DNA of 64,000 nucleotides. It comes from Pegoplata infirma (taxonomy: Eukaryota; Arthropoda; Insecta; Diptera; Anthomyiidae). Positions 10,766-22,073 of this stretch are shown here, one piece after another. Below the pieces are notes generated by a model. The model was not told the DNA's origin and did no database searches. It worked only from the letters and a program-made list of their open reading frames with translations. Made by a program: the position numbers and the translations under genes. The first letter of the stretch is position 1. The number at the start of each line of letters is the position of its first letter. The stretch lies in the NCBI GenBank assembly GCA_963921195.1, contig OY992540.1, positions 61,078,844 through 61,142,843 of the forward strand. The letters are read 5' to 3'.

Positions 10766-12040
10766 CTCAAAATGCTTAGAATATATCAAATAAAAATTGA
10801 AGTTCTAATTAAATTTTTTCAAGTTGGATTTACAAATTTAAAATACAATATTATAATTTCTAATGGAGATGGTAATATGGAATCGAAATATTTAAAATTT
10901 AGTTTGAAATGGGTTTTTCGAAATTTTTTTATTTATTTTTTTTTTTTCAAATTTTGTTTGGAAATGGTGAAGTAAACAATGGTTTGGCAACTGGTGAACA
11001 CGAATATGAATTTCAAACACGCAAGAATAATAACGGCATCAAGATTTACTCTTACAACAATAGGCTCATGAGCAATAAGTGCTTGAAAATTTGTCAAATA
11101 TCGATCTGGCAACATCTCTGCCATGGATGACGACCTGATCTATCTTGACATTTCTCCGAACACTTCCCAATTATGGGAAGTTTGACGTTTAAAAAAACAA
11201 TTGTTTTTTTTAGAAAAAAACGTGTTGGAATTCAGAGGGGCCCAATTCAAAGTTTGCATTGTTAAATTCAGTTTTCAATCGAGTTTTTCTGAATTTTATT
11301 AAAATTATTTTATAAAAAATTTTAATAGGGAATTTCAAGAGCTTTCAAGAGCTTCTCAAATTTTAATCGGGGTTTTGTAAATTTTGTTGAGCTTAAGCAA
11401 GCTTTTTTAAAAGCCAATTTAAGTGTAGTGATGTAATAAATGTTTCGAACCGATAGATGGCGTTGAAATTCAAACATTATTGAATTGCTTTGAATATATG
11501 ACGATCCTGAAAAATGGCTACTTAGCTAGAAAAAAAAATAAATTTCTTATAGCACAACAAATGATTAGAAACAATTTTAAAGATATTTAAAAATTCTCCA
11601 CTTATGTAGGCTCTTCAAGGTAAAACAGTCAAATTTTAAACTAAATTATTTCACCAATTTGTTTAATTTTTTTTTCTAATAAAAATGTTTCTTTTAATGT
11701 TAATAACTATGATTTTCTACAAGATATAATAAATGTTTGAAAAATGTCATTTGAATGACTTTAAAATTTTGTAACGAAAATGATACATTTTTTGAACTTT
11801 CGATATTTGATTTTTTTGTTTTAGTAACTTTTTGCTTGATTTTTTTTATTGTTAATAACGATGACCACTGAATCGATATTTTATTGATTGTTTTAAGATT
11901 TCATAATAAAACGATATGAAATTTCAATTAGGAGATATTAATGTTAACTGTAGTTATGAAATTTCGATAATATCAGTTTTTTAATTAAAAGATTTTTTTG
12001 TTGTTGAATTATTTTAACTAATTTAAATTTAATTTTTTGT
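10766..12040. other. AT-rich sequence, nothing recognised
   Basis: No supported coding or repeat feature. Frames near 10772-11130 have no recognisable domain and overlap on both strands. Confidence 0.3.
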
Positions 12041-12795
12041 TAAATTTAGTAAGTGAAAGTGGTGGTTGGTGGTGGTGGTGATAGAAAATCAATTAGGTAC
12101 ACAAAAAATTTTAAATTTAGCAGTGATATTTGTTGTTTTGTGGTGAAAAAAGAGTGGTGAACAAAATTAGTTGAAGTGAAAGTGAAATTTTTAACAATTT
12201 TTTTTTAGAGATTTGTTTTTTTTTTTTCTTTGTTGAAGTGGTGAAGTAAACAAATTGATTTATTGATTTTGTTTAAAATTAATTTAGAATTATTTAGCAG
12301 TAAAGGTGATTTTTTTGTGGTGAAGTTGGTGAGTTGTTTCTTAAGTTGACTTAAAACAATTTTATTTTTTTGTTTGTAGTGACAAGAGGTGGTGAGTGCT
12401 AAGTTAGCAGTAATTGTCAAGAAAAAAAGAATTGATTTTGATTTTGTGGTGAGAAATCGTGAGAAGTGGTGAGAATTGAATTATGGTGAGTTTTTTGAGA
12501 TTCAGTTTGATTTTTTTTTCTATTATTTTGTGAGCTGAGTTGTGAGGTGAGAAAAACCATTTTTGATTTTTGTAAATATTGATGTTGAAAGTAGCTGAAA
12601 AGTGAGGTGAATTTGTGATTTTCTACTTGTTGTTAAGAGGTGAAAAAAATTTTAAAGTGTTTTTGAAAACACTTTAGTGATTTTGTTTTTTAGTTTTTTT
12701 TTTTAAGAGGTGAAGGTGAAATTTTTTTAACATTTTTTTTTAGTTTGAAAAAGAAACGAAAAATAAAAACAAATTTACTAAAGGTGAAAATTAAA
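12041..12795 (+). other. Segment dense in GGTGA words
   Basis: The plus strand carries about 17 GGTGA pentamers in roughly 750 bp, many as AGTGGTGA or GAGGTGAA, in a background where G and C are scarce. Examples are near 12078, 12143, 12156, 12239, 12319, 12328, 12392, 12449, 12468, 12484, 12545, 12605, 12638, 12709 and 12783. Spacing is irregular, so it is not a simple tandem repeat. No frame is open across it. The role is unknown; an old G/T-rich repeat, a transcript-derived segment or a cluster of protein-binding words are all possible. Confidence 0.55.
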
Positions 12796-13494
12796 TGATA
12801 GAAACAAAAAATAATGAATTATTTGAAGAAAAAAACTAAAAAAAAAATTTTAATAAAATTTTTAACTTTTTGTTTAAACTATTTCTGGATTATAGCCTAA
12901 CATTTTTAATAAACCATTTCAAAATTCAAGTGCAATTTAAGGGGGGTTTAAACGAAAACAACAGCCTTAATGTGAGCATTTTTTAAACAGCTTTAAAGAA
13001 ATAAATGCGAATATTTTTTAATTTCCTTTTTTATTTAAAAGATTAACTATTTTTATATTTTTTAAATTTTATAACACAAAATTTGGTCAACTAGTATTTA
13101 CAAACTTGCCACTCAAATGCAGAATGTTTTTTTAAAGCAAACTGGTCGCAAATGTATACCAAAAACTACTGAACCGATTTTGATGAAATTTTATTTTGGA
13201 TTAGTAGATTATTAAATTCTCTAGTAATTACCGTGGCCATTTTTTTTAAATTATTAGATTTTGTTGAAGTTTTGCTAACGTAAAAATAAGAAAAAAAATT
13301 TACTTTCCTTTTTTATTAAAATCATAATTTAGTCAAAATTTAAAAAAAAAAAATAATAACCACGATGAGTACTAGAGAATTTAATAACCCGAGTAAAAAA
13401 GTTTATATATGAAGGTTAAATTCTTCAAAAAGTTGGATAAAATTATATAAAATTATATATAATTTGATAAATTATATATAATTATTAGAGTTAA

Positions 13495-14660
13495 TTTTGA
13501 AAATTTGATCTGCGGGTATCATCATTTTTTTGAAGGATTTAGGTGAACTAAGAAGAATGGCGGTATTTTTTTGGAAAAAAATTCGCTCCTTGGGGTGGTT
13601 CAACGCATCTGAAAATGCGAATTTTGAGCTGATTTTTCTGCAGAGCAAAAACGGTTTAATATATTGCAAAATAATACAATGGTCGTTTTTCAAACTCTTA
13701 AAAAAAGTTCCAAAAACCCACCACAGAGGGCGGAAATATAAGATTTTTCCATTTTCTTTTAAAATTAATTTTTTAAATATGCACAATTAAAGGACATTTT
13801 TAGCTTAACAAAATGATATCAAATATTCCGTTCTATCACAATCCGTTAAAAAGTTATGAGCTCTCAAAAATGGGCAAAAACACGTTTTTTGAGAACCTTG
13901 ACCTCAATTTTCTCGAAAACATAACGTGATAGAAAAATTTTAAAAATAGACTCAGAATCAGCATCGAAATGTTAATCGAAAACAGGTTTTATGATCCCAG
14001 AATATCATCTAAGAACATCACAAAAAAATGCTCTCAATAATGCACAAAAATGCGTTTTTTGTGAACTTTGACCTCAATTATCTCAAAACCCTGACATTAC
14101 GAATATTTTGGAACCCAGATTTGGAATCAGCATTGAGAGGAAAATCGATAACGAGTGTCCAGACCGCTGACCCATCAAAAAATATCGGTTAGTGTTTTAT
14201 AATTTTGCCATTAGAAAAAAAACTTTGATGTCTTATAACTTTTTAATGGGTTGTGATAGAAAGGTGCTTCTTGTACCAACTTTCTTAGCGAAAACTGCCT
14301 CTTCATCGTGCATGATTAAAAAATAATATTTTTTTTTTTTTTAAAATCAGTTTTTCCGCCCCCTGCTGTGGGTTATTTGAACTTTTTTTGAGAGTTAAAA
14401 AAACTGATATTGTATTAATTTTTGCTGTAGAATCGACTGGTGAAATCAGATTTGCAATATATTCAGCCGTTTCTTCTCTGCAGAAGAATTAGCTCAAAAT
14501 CCTCATTTTCAGATGCTTTGAACCACCCCTAGGAGTGAAAATTAAAAAAAAAAAAAAAATACCGGCATTCTTTTTAGCTCCCCTAAATCCTTTAAAAAAA
14601 ATGATGATATCTGATAAACAGATGAAGTGACATAGTCACCAAACGAACTCTAATAATTAT
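13495..14660. repeat. Large imperfect hairpin with internal direct repeat
   Basis: The left arm 13510-13850 pairs with the right arm at about 14230-14620. Paired landmarks include TTTGAAGGATTTAGG with CCTAAATCCTTTAAA, GGGTGGTTCAACGCATCTGA with TCAGATGCTTTGAACCACCC, the CTGCAGA pair, and TTCTATCACAATCCGTTAAA with TTTTTAATGGGTTGTGATAG. The loop region contains a diverged direct duplication (13865-13985 and 14030-14150), both with a TTTTTTGWGAACYTTGACCT segment. A foldback-type transposon is the likeliest explanation. The frames at 13472-13790 on both strands are shadows of the hairpin. Confidence 0.8.
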
Positions 14661-14924
14661 ATCCAGGATTTGGTGAATGTAATTATATAAAATTATAACA
14701 AATTATATATAATTTGATAAAATTTTATAAAATTTGAGAAAATTTTATCAAATTAGATCCAAATCCACCAAATCCTGGATATAATTATATACTATTTTAT
14801 CAAATTATATATCATTTTATATAATTTTATCCTACTTTTCGAACAATTTAACCTTTATATATAATTTTATATAATTATATATAATTTGATATAATTTTAT
14901 CAAATTAAATATAATTAGTAATAT

Positions 14925-15835
14925 CCCGAGTAAAAAAGATCTGATATAATCATATATGCTATTATATAGTTATTTATATTTTTATATGGTTATGCATGAA
15001 CTTTGATATGGACATACAAGTTTATATATAGCATTGTATTTTTCCTTGTTTTTTAATATGATAGCATACATATTCATATCTATTTATATACTGATCTATA
15101 TGAAATTTGATATGACATATAAGGTCGGGAATTTTTAGATATAACAGATAAAAAGATGTATGATTTTATTTATAATTACATCCCGAAAAAATTTTTCAAA
15201 ATTTTCTAAATCCCGGACAATAAAAAAAAATTCAAGTCCTAAAAAATTTTATAAAAATTTTCCAAAGTCCCGGACACAAAATTTTTTTGGCAATTTTTTT
15301 GGAGTAAAAAAATCATTGAAAATGTTTTTATGAGAAATTAAATTTTTTTGAAAAGTTTTTGAGTTCCGAAAAAATGTTTTTAAATTTTCTAAGACACAAA
15401 CGTTTTTTGGAAAATTTAAATCCCTTATAAATGATTTTAGAAAAATATGACAAATTTTTTATAATTTGCTAAGTCCCGAAAAAATTTCGAAGAATGCAAT
15501 AAAAACTCTTCTAATTGATAATGTATCCAATCTGATAAAATAATTTCTAATTTCACGTTTAAAATTCCAAAAAATTTTACCAGATTTCATCCAATTATAT
15601 AAAAATTTATCTAATTTTAACAGATAAGATATGATTTAATACAATTAGATAGACCCATTTTTGGGATCAAACTTAATCAAATTTGATATTATTTTATCAA
15701 AAATAATAGAATTTGATATAATCGTATAATATTCGATCCGCCAATTTTCGGATCAAAATTAATATGGATTTACATAAAAGCATATCTGTTCATATATAAT
15801 TAAATATTGCGTCATATAACTTTTTTTTACTCGGG
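14925..15835. mobile_element. CCCGAG-ended inverted-repeat element, inner copy
   Basis: The ends are CCCGAGTAAAAAAG and its near-exact inverse, TTTTTTTTACTCGGG. The interior has ATATGGTTAT-type AT repeats and a run of diverged subrepeats at 15180-15500 built on 'TCCCGAAAAAATTTTT' and 'GGACACAAA'. A second family member sits at 54373-55109. It is nested inside the outer copy that has the same ends. Confidence 0.7.
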
Positions 15836-15995
15836 ATATTATTATTACATAATATATAATTTGATATAATTTTATCAAATTATATATAATTAGATAAAAA
15901 ACTTTTTTACTCGGGAATCTTTAAATCAAAAATTATTTCATCAAAATCGGTTCAGAAGTTTTTACTGTTTCAAAATCGGTTCAGAAGTTTTTACT

Positions 15996-17050
15996 GTACA
16001 ACTACAGCCAATTTTGTCCTTATTGGGTAGGCAGTATGCGGCTGCGTCGGCAATTCGACTTAATAGCACGCTGCAATGGAGGAGCAGCGATTGTGGCCAT
16101 AGCGCGATCTTGAAGAAGATAACAATACCACAAAATGTGACTGTGCTCCCTCTTTGAGCCTCCAGGGAGTCTTGGATGGGGGATACTCCGGGTAGTGGAG
16201 CTACCATAAATTTTTACACAGATGGATCGAGGCTGCATGAACAAGTGGGCTTTGAAGTCTATTCTGAAGAGCTTGGGTTGAGCCTGGCTCGTAGATTGCC
16301 AGATCATTGCAGTGTTTACCAGGCAGAGATGCTGGCAATAAAGTGGCTGACTGGTTGAGCTGCAATGTCTTGTCTACAACCGCAGTCAACATCTATACTG
16401 ACAGTCAAGCCGCGGTCAAGTCCCTGGATTCAATGTTTCTGAAAACAAGATCTGCCCTTAACTGCCGCACGTCTTTAAATGAGATGGCCAAGCAGTTTAA
16501 CATACGACTCATATGGGTCCCAGGGCACAGAGACATTCCAGGGAATTGCAAAGCCGATGCGCTTCCAAGACTAGGGACTACCTTACAGGTTCCAACAGAA
16601 TTGGAATGTGTTGGTATGCCTCTAGAAACTTGCAAGCAAAACCTACGGCTTTGTTCTGCGACGGAGACAAATCAAAGATGGGCAAATGGATGGACGTGTG
16701 AGACAACACGACTGATTTGGCCTTCTCTTAATCAGGGGCGCACAAGTGAGCTGATATCGCTTCCAAGAGGAGAGATTTCGACGGTGGTTTCTATAGTTAC
16801 CGGACACTGTTGCATGGATTGCAATTGCCCGGCACTTTCTGGTCAGAGACTTGCTTCACTGGGATCTAGGGAGCTGTACGATCTTTCTGATTTGTCGGAT
16901 ATCAAAATTCAATATCTAAGGAGTTTCATAAGAAGCTCAAACTGGTTTAACGACAGGAACTAGTAGGAAAACCTACTACGGTCCCGTGGTATCAGAGTCT
17001 ACGTGTGTTGACGTAAAACGTCAACAGCCACTTACAACCTAACCTAACCT
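15996..17050 (+). pseudogene. RNase H retrotransposon fragment (family A, best copy)
   Basis: Two overlapping frames make up the remnant. The upstream part gives AAASAIRLNSTLQW and, after stops, INFYTDGSRLHEQVGFEVYS...CSVYQAEMLAIKWLTG: first catalytic Asp in TDGS, Glu in QAE. A one-base frameshift near 16350 leads to a frame at 16307-16963 with IYTDSQAAVKSL and RLIWVPGHRDIPGNCKADAL, ending LRSFIRSSNWFNDRN. The Cys/His tail is damaged ('MDCNCPALS' remains). The 3' end is a short AACCTAACCTAACC tail at about 17035-17048. It lies inside the right arm of the 4.3-kb TIR element, next to a 28-bp tandem duplication (AAAATCGGTTCAGAAGTTTT twice) at 15938-15997. Confidence 0.85.
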
Positions 17051-17259
17051 TGTCCTTAAAAAAACATTTTACAATTGAGTGGCAACCCTGGCAACTCTAG
17101 TTGACCAAAATTTTGTTTATAAAGTTTTAAAACTATTACAATAATTTATCTTTCAAATACAAAAAAAACCGAATTAAAAATATTGCGTGTTTATATTTTT
17201 TTCAGCTGTTTAAAAATTGTTCACATTAAGAGTGTTTTTTTTGTTTAAACCCCCCCTAA

Positions 17260-17476
17260 GTATAATTTAAATTTAAATCAACTCCCTTTTTCCAGTACCT
17301 GCTTGATGTATACTCGAACAACATTTGAATTCAATATTATATTCACTGTGAAAACAAATACTTTAAATCAAACCCTGGTTTTACAGGGTTTGATTTGAAG
17401 TATCCGTTTTGCTAAAGAAAGCTAAAGAAAGCAAGATTTATTAAAGTATAATTCAAGCATTTACTGTAACTGAGGG
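17260..17476. repeat. Dispersed palindromic repeat, right part (split by the 4.3-kb element)
   Basis: With 12895-12937 this resembles the repeat at 18975-19240. Shared features are an 'AATAAAC' start, 'AAGTGYAATTTAA' and a central hairpin around AAACCCTGG...CAGGGTTT (17375-17393 here). The 4.3-kb element sits in the middle of it. Alignment is by eye and the family is unnamed. Confidence 0.45.
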
Positions 17477-18974
17477 CTTGTTTTATACTTGAATTAAATT
17501 TAATTTTTAAGTAGTTAAGGGGATTTAGAATAAAATACCTAAATTTTTAGTTTTTGGAAAAAAATACATTCAAAGCATAAATATAATGAAACAATTTAAA
17601 TAACACTTACATACATTTTTATTAATTTTTTTTTGGAAAAATACATACAGACTAATTTTAATAATTTTTTTTTGTAATTTTGTTTTAGTTAAAAATACTT
17701 AAAATACATTGATATTAAGAAAACACACATAGGTTTCAAAAAAATCAGGGAAAATATAAAGCATTTCAGTAGTTTTGTTTAAATGTTTTTTTTAGTAAAA
17801 GTGTTTAAATTTTTAAATTTTTAGCTTTTAGTAAGAGTTGATTTAGGATTTTTGTTTCTTTAAGGATTTGTGTGATAATAAATTTTTTTTAAATAATTTT
17901 TTTTAAAAGGTTTTAGCTTTGTTAAGGTGTTTTTTAAAGTTTTTAAATGAAGTATGATTAAGAAGAAAATAAAAAAATTTTAACTGAATTTTGTTTAAAC
18001 TAATAACTAAAAAAACCATAGCCTTGTTTTTAGTGATTTTCTTTTAATAGCCTTAAGATTTTTAGATTTACACTATTTTTGTTTTTTTTTTCTCAGTGTA
18101 TTCAGTGAGTGAGTGAGTAAGGTGATTAAATTTTTAATTATAGTAAAGTGTTTGGAAAATTTGTTGTGACTACATTTTCTTTTTATTAAGTGTTTTTTTG
18201 AAAGTGAATGTGTTTTTTATGAGTGTTTTGTTAAGAAAATAAACAAAAAAATATTTAGTATAAATTGTTTTTAGTTTTTTTGATTTAGCTTTTTATGTTT
18301 AAAATGTTGTTTGAAAAAAAAAATTTCATTAACACTTTTGAACGCGTGAAACGAGCTTGTAAATTTTTATTATATTTTTTTTTTCGTAAAAATTTGTGTT
18401 TAAATTATCATTCCCAAACCAGTGTTTTTGTTTTTCTTTTTTTTTATTAAGCATAATTTAATTAAGCAGGGCGTTATATTCATTTAATATAATATGCAGC
18501 AAAATGTTACATGATTTTTAATGACATTTTGATAAAGTTTGAAAATTATGGTTGGTTGGTTTGTATGAAGTATTTGAAATTTTTATTTTGAGATTTGTTT
18601 CATAGCAGTGATAATGATAAATTTCATGTGACTTTCATGGAATATTTATGTAATTTTCATGAGTTTTTTTAATGTTTGTTGATTTTTTGTTGTATTATAA
18701 TTTGGTTTAGTTTGTTTACTTGTGATTATTATGTTTTAAAAAGTTTATTTTATTTATTTTTTAAGGTTGTGAGTTAATTGTTTTTTGAAGGTTTTTGTTG
18801 ATGGTTTAATGACATTATAATGGTATGTTTTTTTAAAGTGTTTGTTTTTCTTTGATTTTTATAATAACCAGAAAAAATTGTTATGGTGATGTATCACTGT
18901 GATAATTTTTTAGTTTTAATTTTCGAAATTTTTGTATGTGTACTTAAGGTTTTTAAAAGCCAATACTTTTTGCA
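17477..18974. other. T-rich sequence with no gene
   Basis: About 1.5 kb of T-rich plus strand with scattered GTGAGTGAGTGAGT near 18104. No supported coding frame or boundary. Confidence 0.35.
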
Positions 18975-19240
18975 CCCAATAAACATTTTTTAAATTTAAG
19001 TGTAATTTAAATCACATTTTCAGTTTAAGCTTGTATTACTCTAATTTGTAGATTATGCATAAACTACAGTTGAATTCAACAGCATAGTCAAACAAAATGG
19101 TAACTTGCTATCAAGCCCTGTTTTTAAACTAACTCAATAGTTTAACAGAGTAAAAGCCAGGGTTTAAAAAAATTTATCCATTTTGTTGGCGTAAGCTATT
19201 TAATTCAATGGTAAATCAAACAAGATTTTAAAAAAAGTGT
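18975..19240. repeat. Dispersed palindromic repeat, second copy
   Basis: Imperfect dyad: CAAAATGG...AAGCCCTG on the left pairs with CCAGGGTTT...CCATTTTG on the right around a centre near 19138. Related to 12895-12937 plus 17260-17476. Confidence 0.5.
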
Positions 19241-19639
19241 GTTTTTATATTTTAATTTTAAATTATTTATTGGGTTTGTATTTTGGATTTTAATTAATCT
19301 GTTTTGCTGTTTTGTAAAATTGTGTTAGTCAGTCTGTGTTAATTGTTCATCATCACTATGATGATTTTAAATATTGAATGTTATTTTAGCTGACATTGTA
19401 ATTTTTTAGAAGTTTTTGTTGTTGTTTTGCATTGCGATATACCATTATGATTATTTTAATAAAAGTGACCTAATTAAAAAACAATATTAGAGTTTATAAA
19501 ATGTTTTTTTTCGGGTCTTTATCACTATGACAGTTAATAAGTTTTGTTTATAATTAAAAACTTTTATTTAAGTATTTATGATATTTTATTTAGCATTCAA
19601 TAACTTTAAAGCTAATATTATCAATTTATAACAAATGCT

Positions 19640-20035
19640 AAAATATGGGGCATAAGAGCGAAATTTTTTCTTTAACTTTTGATTTTCCCAAGTGTCCGGC
19701 CAAATTTTTATTCCAGTGGATTAAATTAAAAAAGTCTATGTCTTGAGACACATAATACTTATTAATTTTGATGCGCTGAACACGAAAATCAAAAAAAATT
19801 TAAATTAGTCAAACAAAGATATCGCTATTTGAAATTTTCCAAAAAAAGGCTGTTTTTCCTATGTTCAAGAATTAAAAAAAAAAAAATATACAAATTTCTT
19901 TCGCTTTACTCTTTCATAAAGCCTGACACAATATTTCATTTAAACCTTATTTGGACCAAATCGGATTATTTTAACCCGTGGCGTCCTTCGATCAAAATTT
20001 AGTTTTTTTTACAAAATTTTCACCATAAATTCTAA
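19640..20035 (+). repeat. Dispersed repeat with 'GCGATATCTCGAAAA' core (copy 1)
   Basis: Contains TTTTGATGCGCTGAACACGA, then AAAGATATCGCTATTTGAAA and GTGGCGTCCTTCGATCAAAA. The same ordered landmarks recur at 20640-21060, 26290-26455, 47440-47775 and 48300-48720, so this is a dispersed, old repeat with monomers of roughly 300-350 bp. No coding capacity; origin unknown. Confidence 0.65.
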
Positions 20036-20037
20036 AC

Positions 20038-20565
20038 GGGCTGTAGGCAAAATCGCCCAAAGAAAAATGGCCCAAAAAAGAAAACGAAACTTCGCCAAAA
20101 AATTTTTCATACAAATTTGGGTCATATTTCATATGAAAAGTTACTCAACATTTTTGGGCAAATTTTCATAGTTTCTGGGCAAAATTTCGAAATTAAAAAT
20201 TGGGTGATTTTTCATTACGAAAAATTACCCAAAAATTATATATGAAAAATTGCCTAATTTTATATTGTTTTTATTTTTTGTCAAAATCTTAAAAATCTGC
20301 AGCGCTTTGATCGGTGCTAATTCCAATTTTTTTTTCGTTAAAATTTAAGTTTCACACTTAAAACTTTTACATCAATTACTTATGCATTTTACGGGCTGTA
20401 TTCTCAAAACATCGATCTATAAAAATAAATAATAACCACGTAACCTATGGTCTTATCTTAAAGGTTTTTGTCTTTGTCTTAAAGTTCTTCTGCGTAGCCG
20501 GCCTTCGTCCGGGCTTAGGGATTACAAACTCCATGCCTTAGACCCATCCTCTGCTCAAAAGAAAA
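20038..20565 (+). mobile_element. hAT-like MITE GGGCTGTAGGC, 3'-truncated copy
   Basis: The left end, GGGCTGTAGGCAAAATCGCC, matches the complete copy at 58895-59319. Interior landmarks are also shared (GCGTAG-CCGGCCTTCG... and GGGATTACAAACTCC). The right terminus is missing. The assignment to hAT comes from the other copy's 8-bp duplication. Confidence 0.6.
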
Positions 20566-20639
20566 CTTTTCTGTGTAGTATGTGTTTTGGAAAAAATGTG
20601 TAAGAAGAAATCTTTTTTTATTTTAGAATAATAGAATAA

Positions 20640-21060
20640 TAGGATTTAACTCAAATTAATATTTTAATAAAAGATTGTGTCAAGCTCTATTAAAGGGTCA
20701 AGGGCAAGATATTTTGAGATTTTTTTTAATTTCTAGAACGTAGGAAAAACCGCCATTTGTTGCAAATTTCAAATAGCGATACCTCGAAAACCGTTCGACC
20801 GATTTTAAAATTTTGTTAATATTTGTTTTCAGCGCATTAAAATTCATAAGTATGATATGTTGCGAGAAAAGTAATTTTTTTATTATTATTATTATTTTCA
20901 AATTTTCACAAATCCAAAACTTTGATCGCAAATCCAAAACTTTGATGGCTTTATTTAATCCGAATGACCTCAAATTTGTACCACATAAAGAATAAAAGTT
21001 GACCCCCTTTTTAGGGATGTTTTTTACGAGTTGTTGGAATAGAGCCAAAAATGCTCGTTA
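20640..21060. repeat. Dispersed repeat with 'GCGATATCTCGAAAA' core (copy 2)
   Basis: Shared landmarks: AAAGATTGTGTCAAGCTCTA, TAGCGATACCTCGAAAACCG and GCGCATTAAAATTCATAAG. The 116-aa minus frame across it (21048-20698) is a chance frame over repeat sequence. Confidence 0.6.
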
Positions 21061-21935
21061 TGTGTGGGAGTTAGAGGGTTAACACATTCCACAAAAATAT
21101 TTTCCCTTATATTTTCTAGAAAGATGATGATCATACCTGATACCTCAGGTGTAAAGAACGCATACTAATGTATGACGATTTCCTGCCAGAACGGCCAAAG
21201 GGGAAAACTTTAAGCCCTCTAAAATAAAATTCCGATGTGATCTTTCGAAACGCCGCCACACACATACTTATTTTTTTCGTATTGTACTGTGTTATTACTA
21301 TTTTTTAAATTTTTTGAAAATGTTTTATTCCAGTTTTCGAATCTTTACAGGTATCAATAGCAAGACCACATTAATTTTTTAACCATATTTCCAATTTCTA
21401 GAGTATAAAAAAATAAATATGTGGACTTTTGCACTGCCAGGGTTGCATGGTTATCATTTCACAATGGGGTGTTTTTTTTTTGAAAAGGCCAAATTGGCTG
21501 TCACGATACAGCAAAAACAGGTGTACCAGTTTTAGTTCTGTTAATTTTATTTTGTAGAAGAATAAAAAATCTAGTCCCTGGCATAGATTTTTGAATCTTG
21601 GATTTTAGTAAAAAATTTGAGACGTTAAACGAAAAAAAATGGAGAAATACATAAAAAATAAATTTTCTTTGGGTATAAAAAAAAGCATAAAATTAAGAAC
21701 TTGAAAAAGTTCTTCGTCTGGGACTAAAGCTTTTAATTATATATAAACTCAAAAAAAGGCCGATCCAAAATCGGGCCACCCGTTTTTGTTGTAACGTGGC
21801 AGCCTATTTCGAATAATGATTATGAGAAAACACCATTTAAAATTTTTTATGTAATTTTTGCAGCATACAATGAAATATTAAATAAAAAACAACGATTTCT
21901 AGAGGTTTATTTGTTTTATATAATTAGCTTCTACC
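21061..21935. other. Unrecognised sequence
   Basis: No gene or element boundary could be supported. Confidence 0.3.
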
Positions 21936-21939
21936 TGGT

Positions 21940-22071
21940 CAATAATGTGCTGTAGAGAGACCCCCACAACATTTATTTAAAACATACCTACCCTTAATAC
22001 CACTCCCTAATTGGGCTTCCATTTAATTTTTATTAAATTTGCTCCCATTGTAATTTACATAGGGGGGCTCT
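21940..22071 (-). repeat. Fragment of the complex 'AACATACCTA...GTCGG' repeat
   Basis: The segment AACATACCTACCCTTAATAC followed by CACTCCCTAATTGGGCTTCC matches subrepeats of the 60-63.6 kb elements. The foldback element at 22074 was inserted into or next to it. Confidence 0.5.
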
Positions 22072-22073
22072 TA

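Larger units (their letters stand above)
13388..15915. mobile_element. CCCGAG-ended inverted-repeat element, outer copy
   Basis: The terminal repeats are CCCGAGTAAAAAAGTTT at 13388-13404 and its exact reverse complement at 15899-15915. It encloses long runs of (TATAATT)-type sequence, the hairpin at 13495-14660 and a second CCCGAG element at 14925-15835. The flanking bases are AA on both sides, too short to prove a duplication. No coding capacity was recognised. Confidence 0.65.
12941..17256. mobile_element. 4.3-kb long-TIR element (Harbinger-like ends) carrying nested insertions
   Basis: The ends are GGGGGGTTTAAAC on the left and GTTTAAACCCCCCC on the right, each flanked by TAA (12938-12940 and 17257-17259), as in PIF/Harbinger insertions. 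The inverted repeat continues inward: 13082-13140 pairs with about 17055-17120, and the left 'CTGAACCGATTTTGATGAAAT' region near 13170-13190 pairs with about 15930-15960. The right arm is interrupted by the retrotransposon fragment at about 15996-17050. The interior holds CCCGAG-ended elements and a large hairpin rather than a transposase gene, so mobility would need a helper. Superfamily assignment is inference from the duplication and the G-rich end. Confidence 0.7.

Noticed and set aside
13472..13790. 104-aa and 86-aa frames on opposite strands
   Set aside because: They lie in one arm of a large hairpin; mirror frames arise from the inverted repeat.
17035..17048. Interstitial telomeric repeat
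   Set aside because: Only about two and a half CCTAA units, and they sit exactly at a retrotransposon 3' end. A tail is the simpler explanation.
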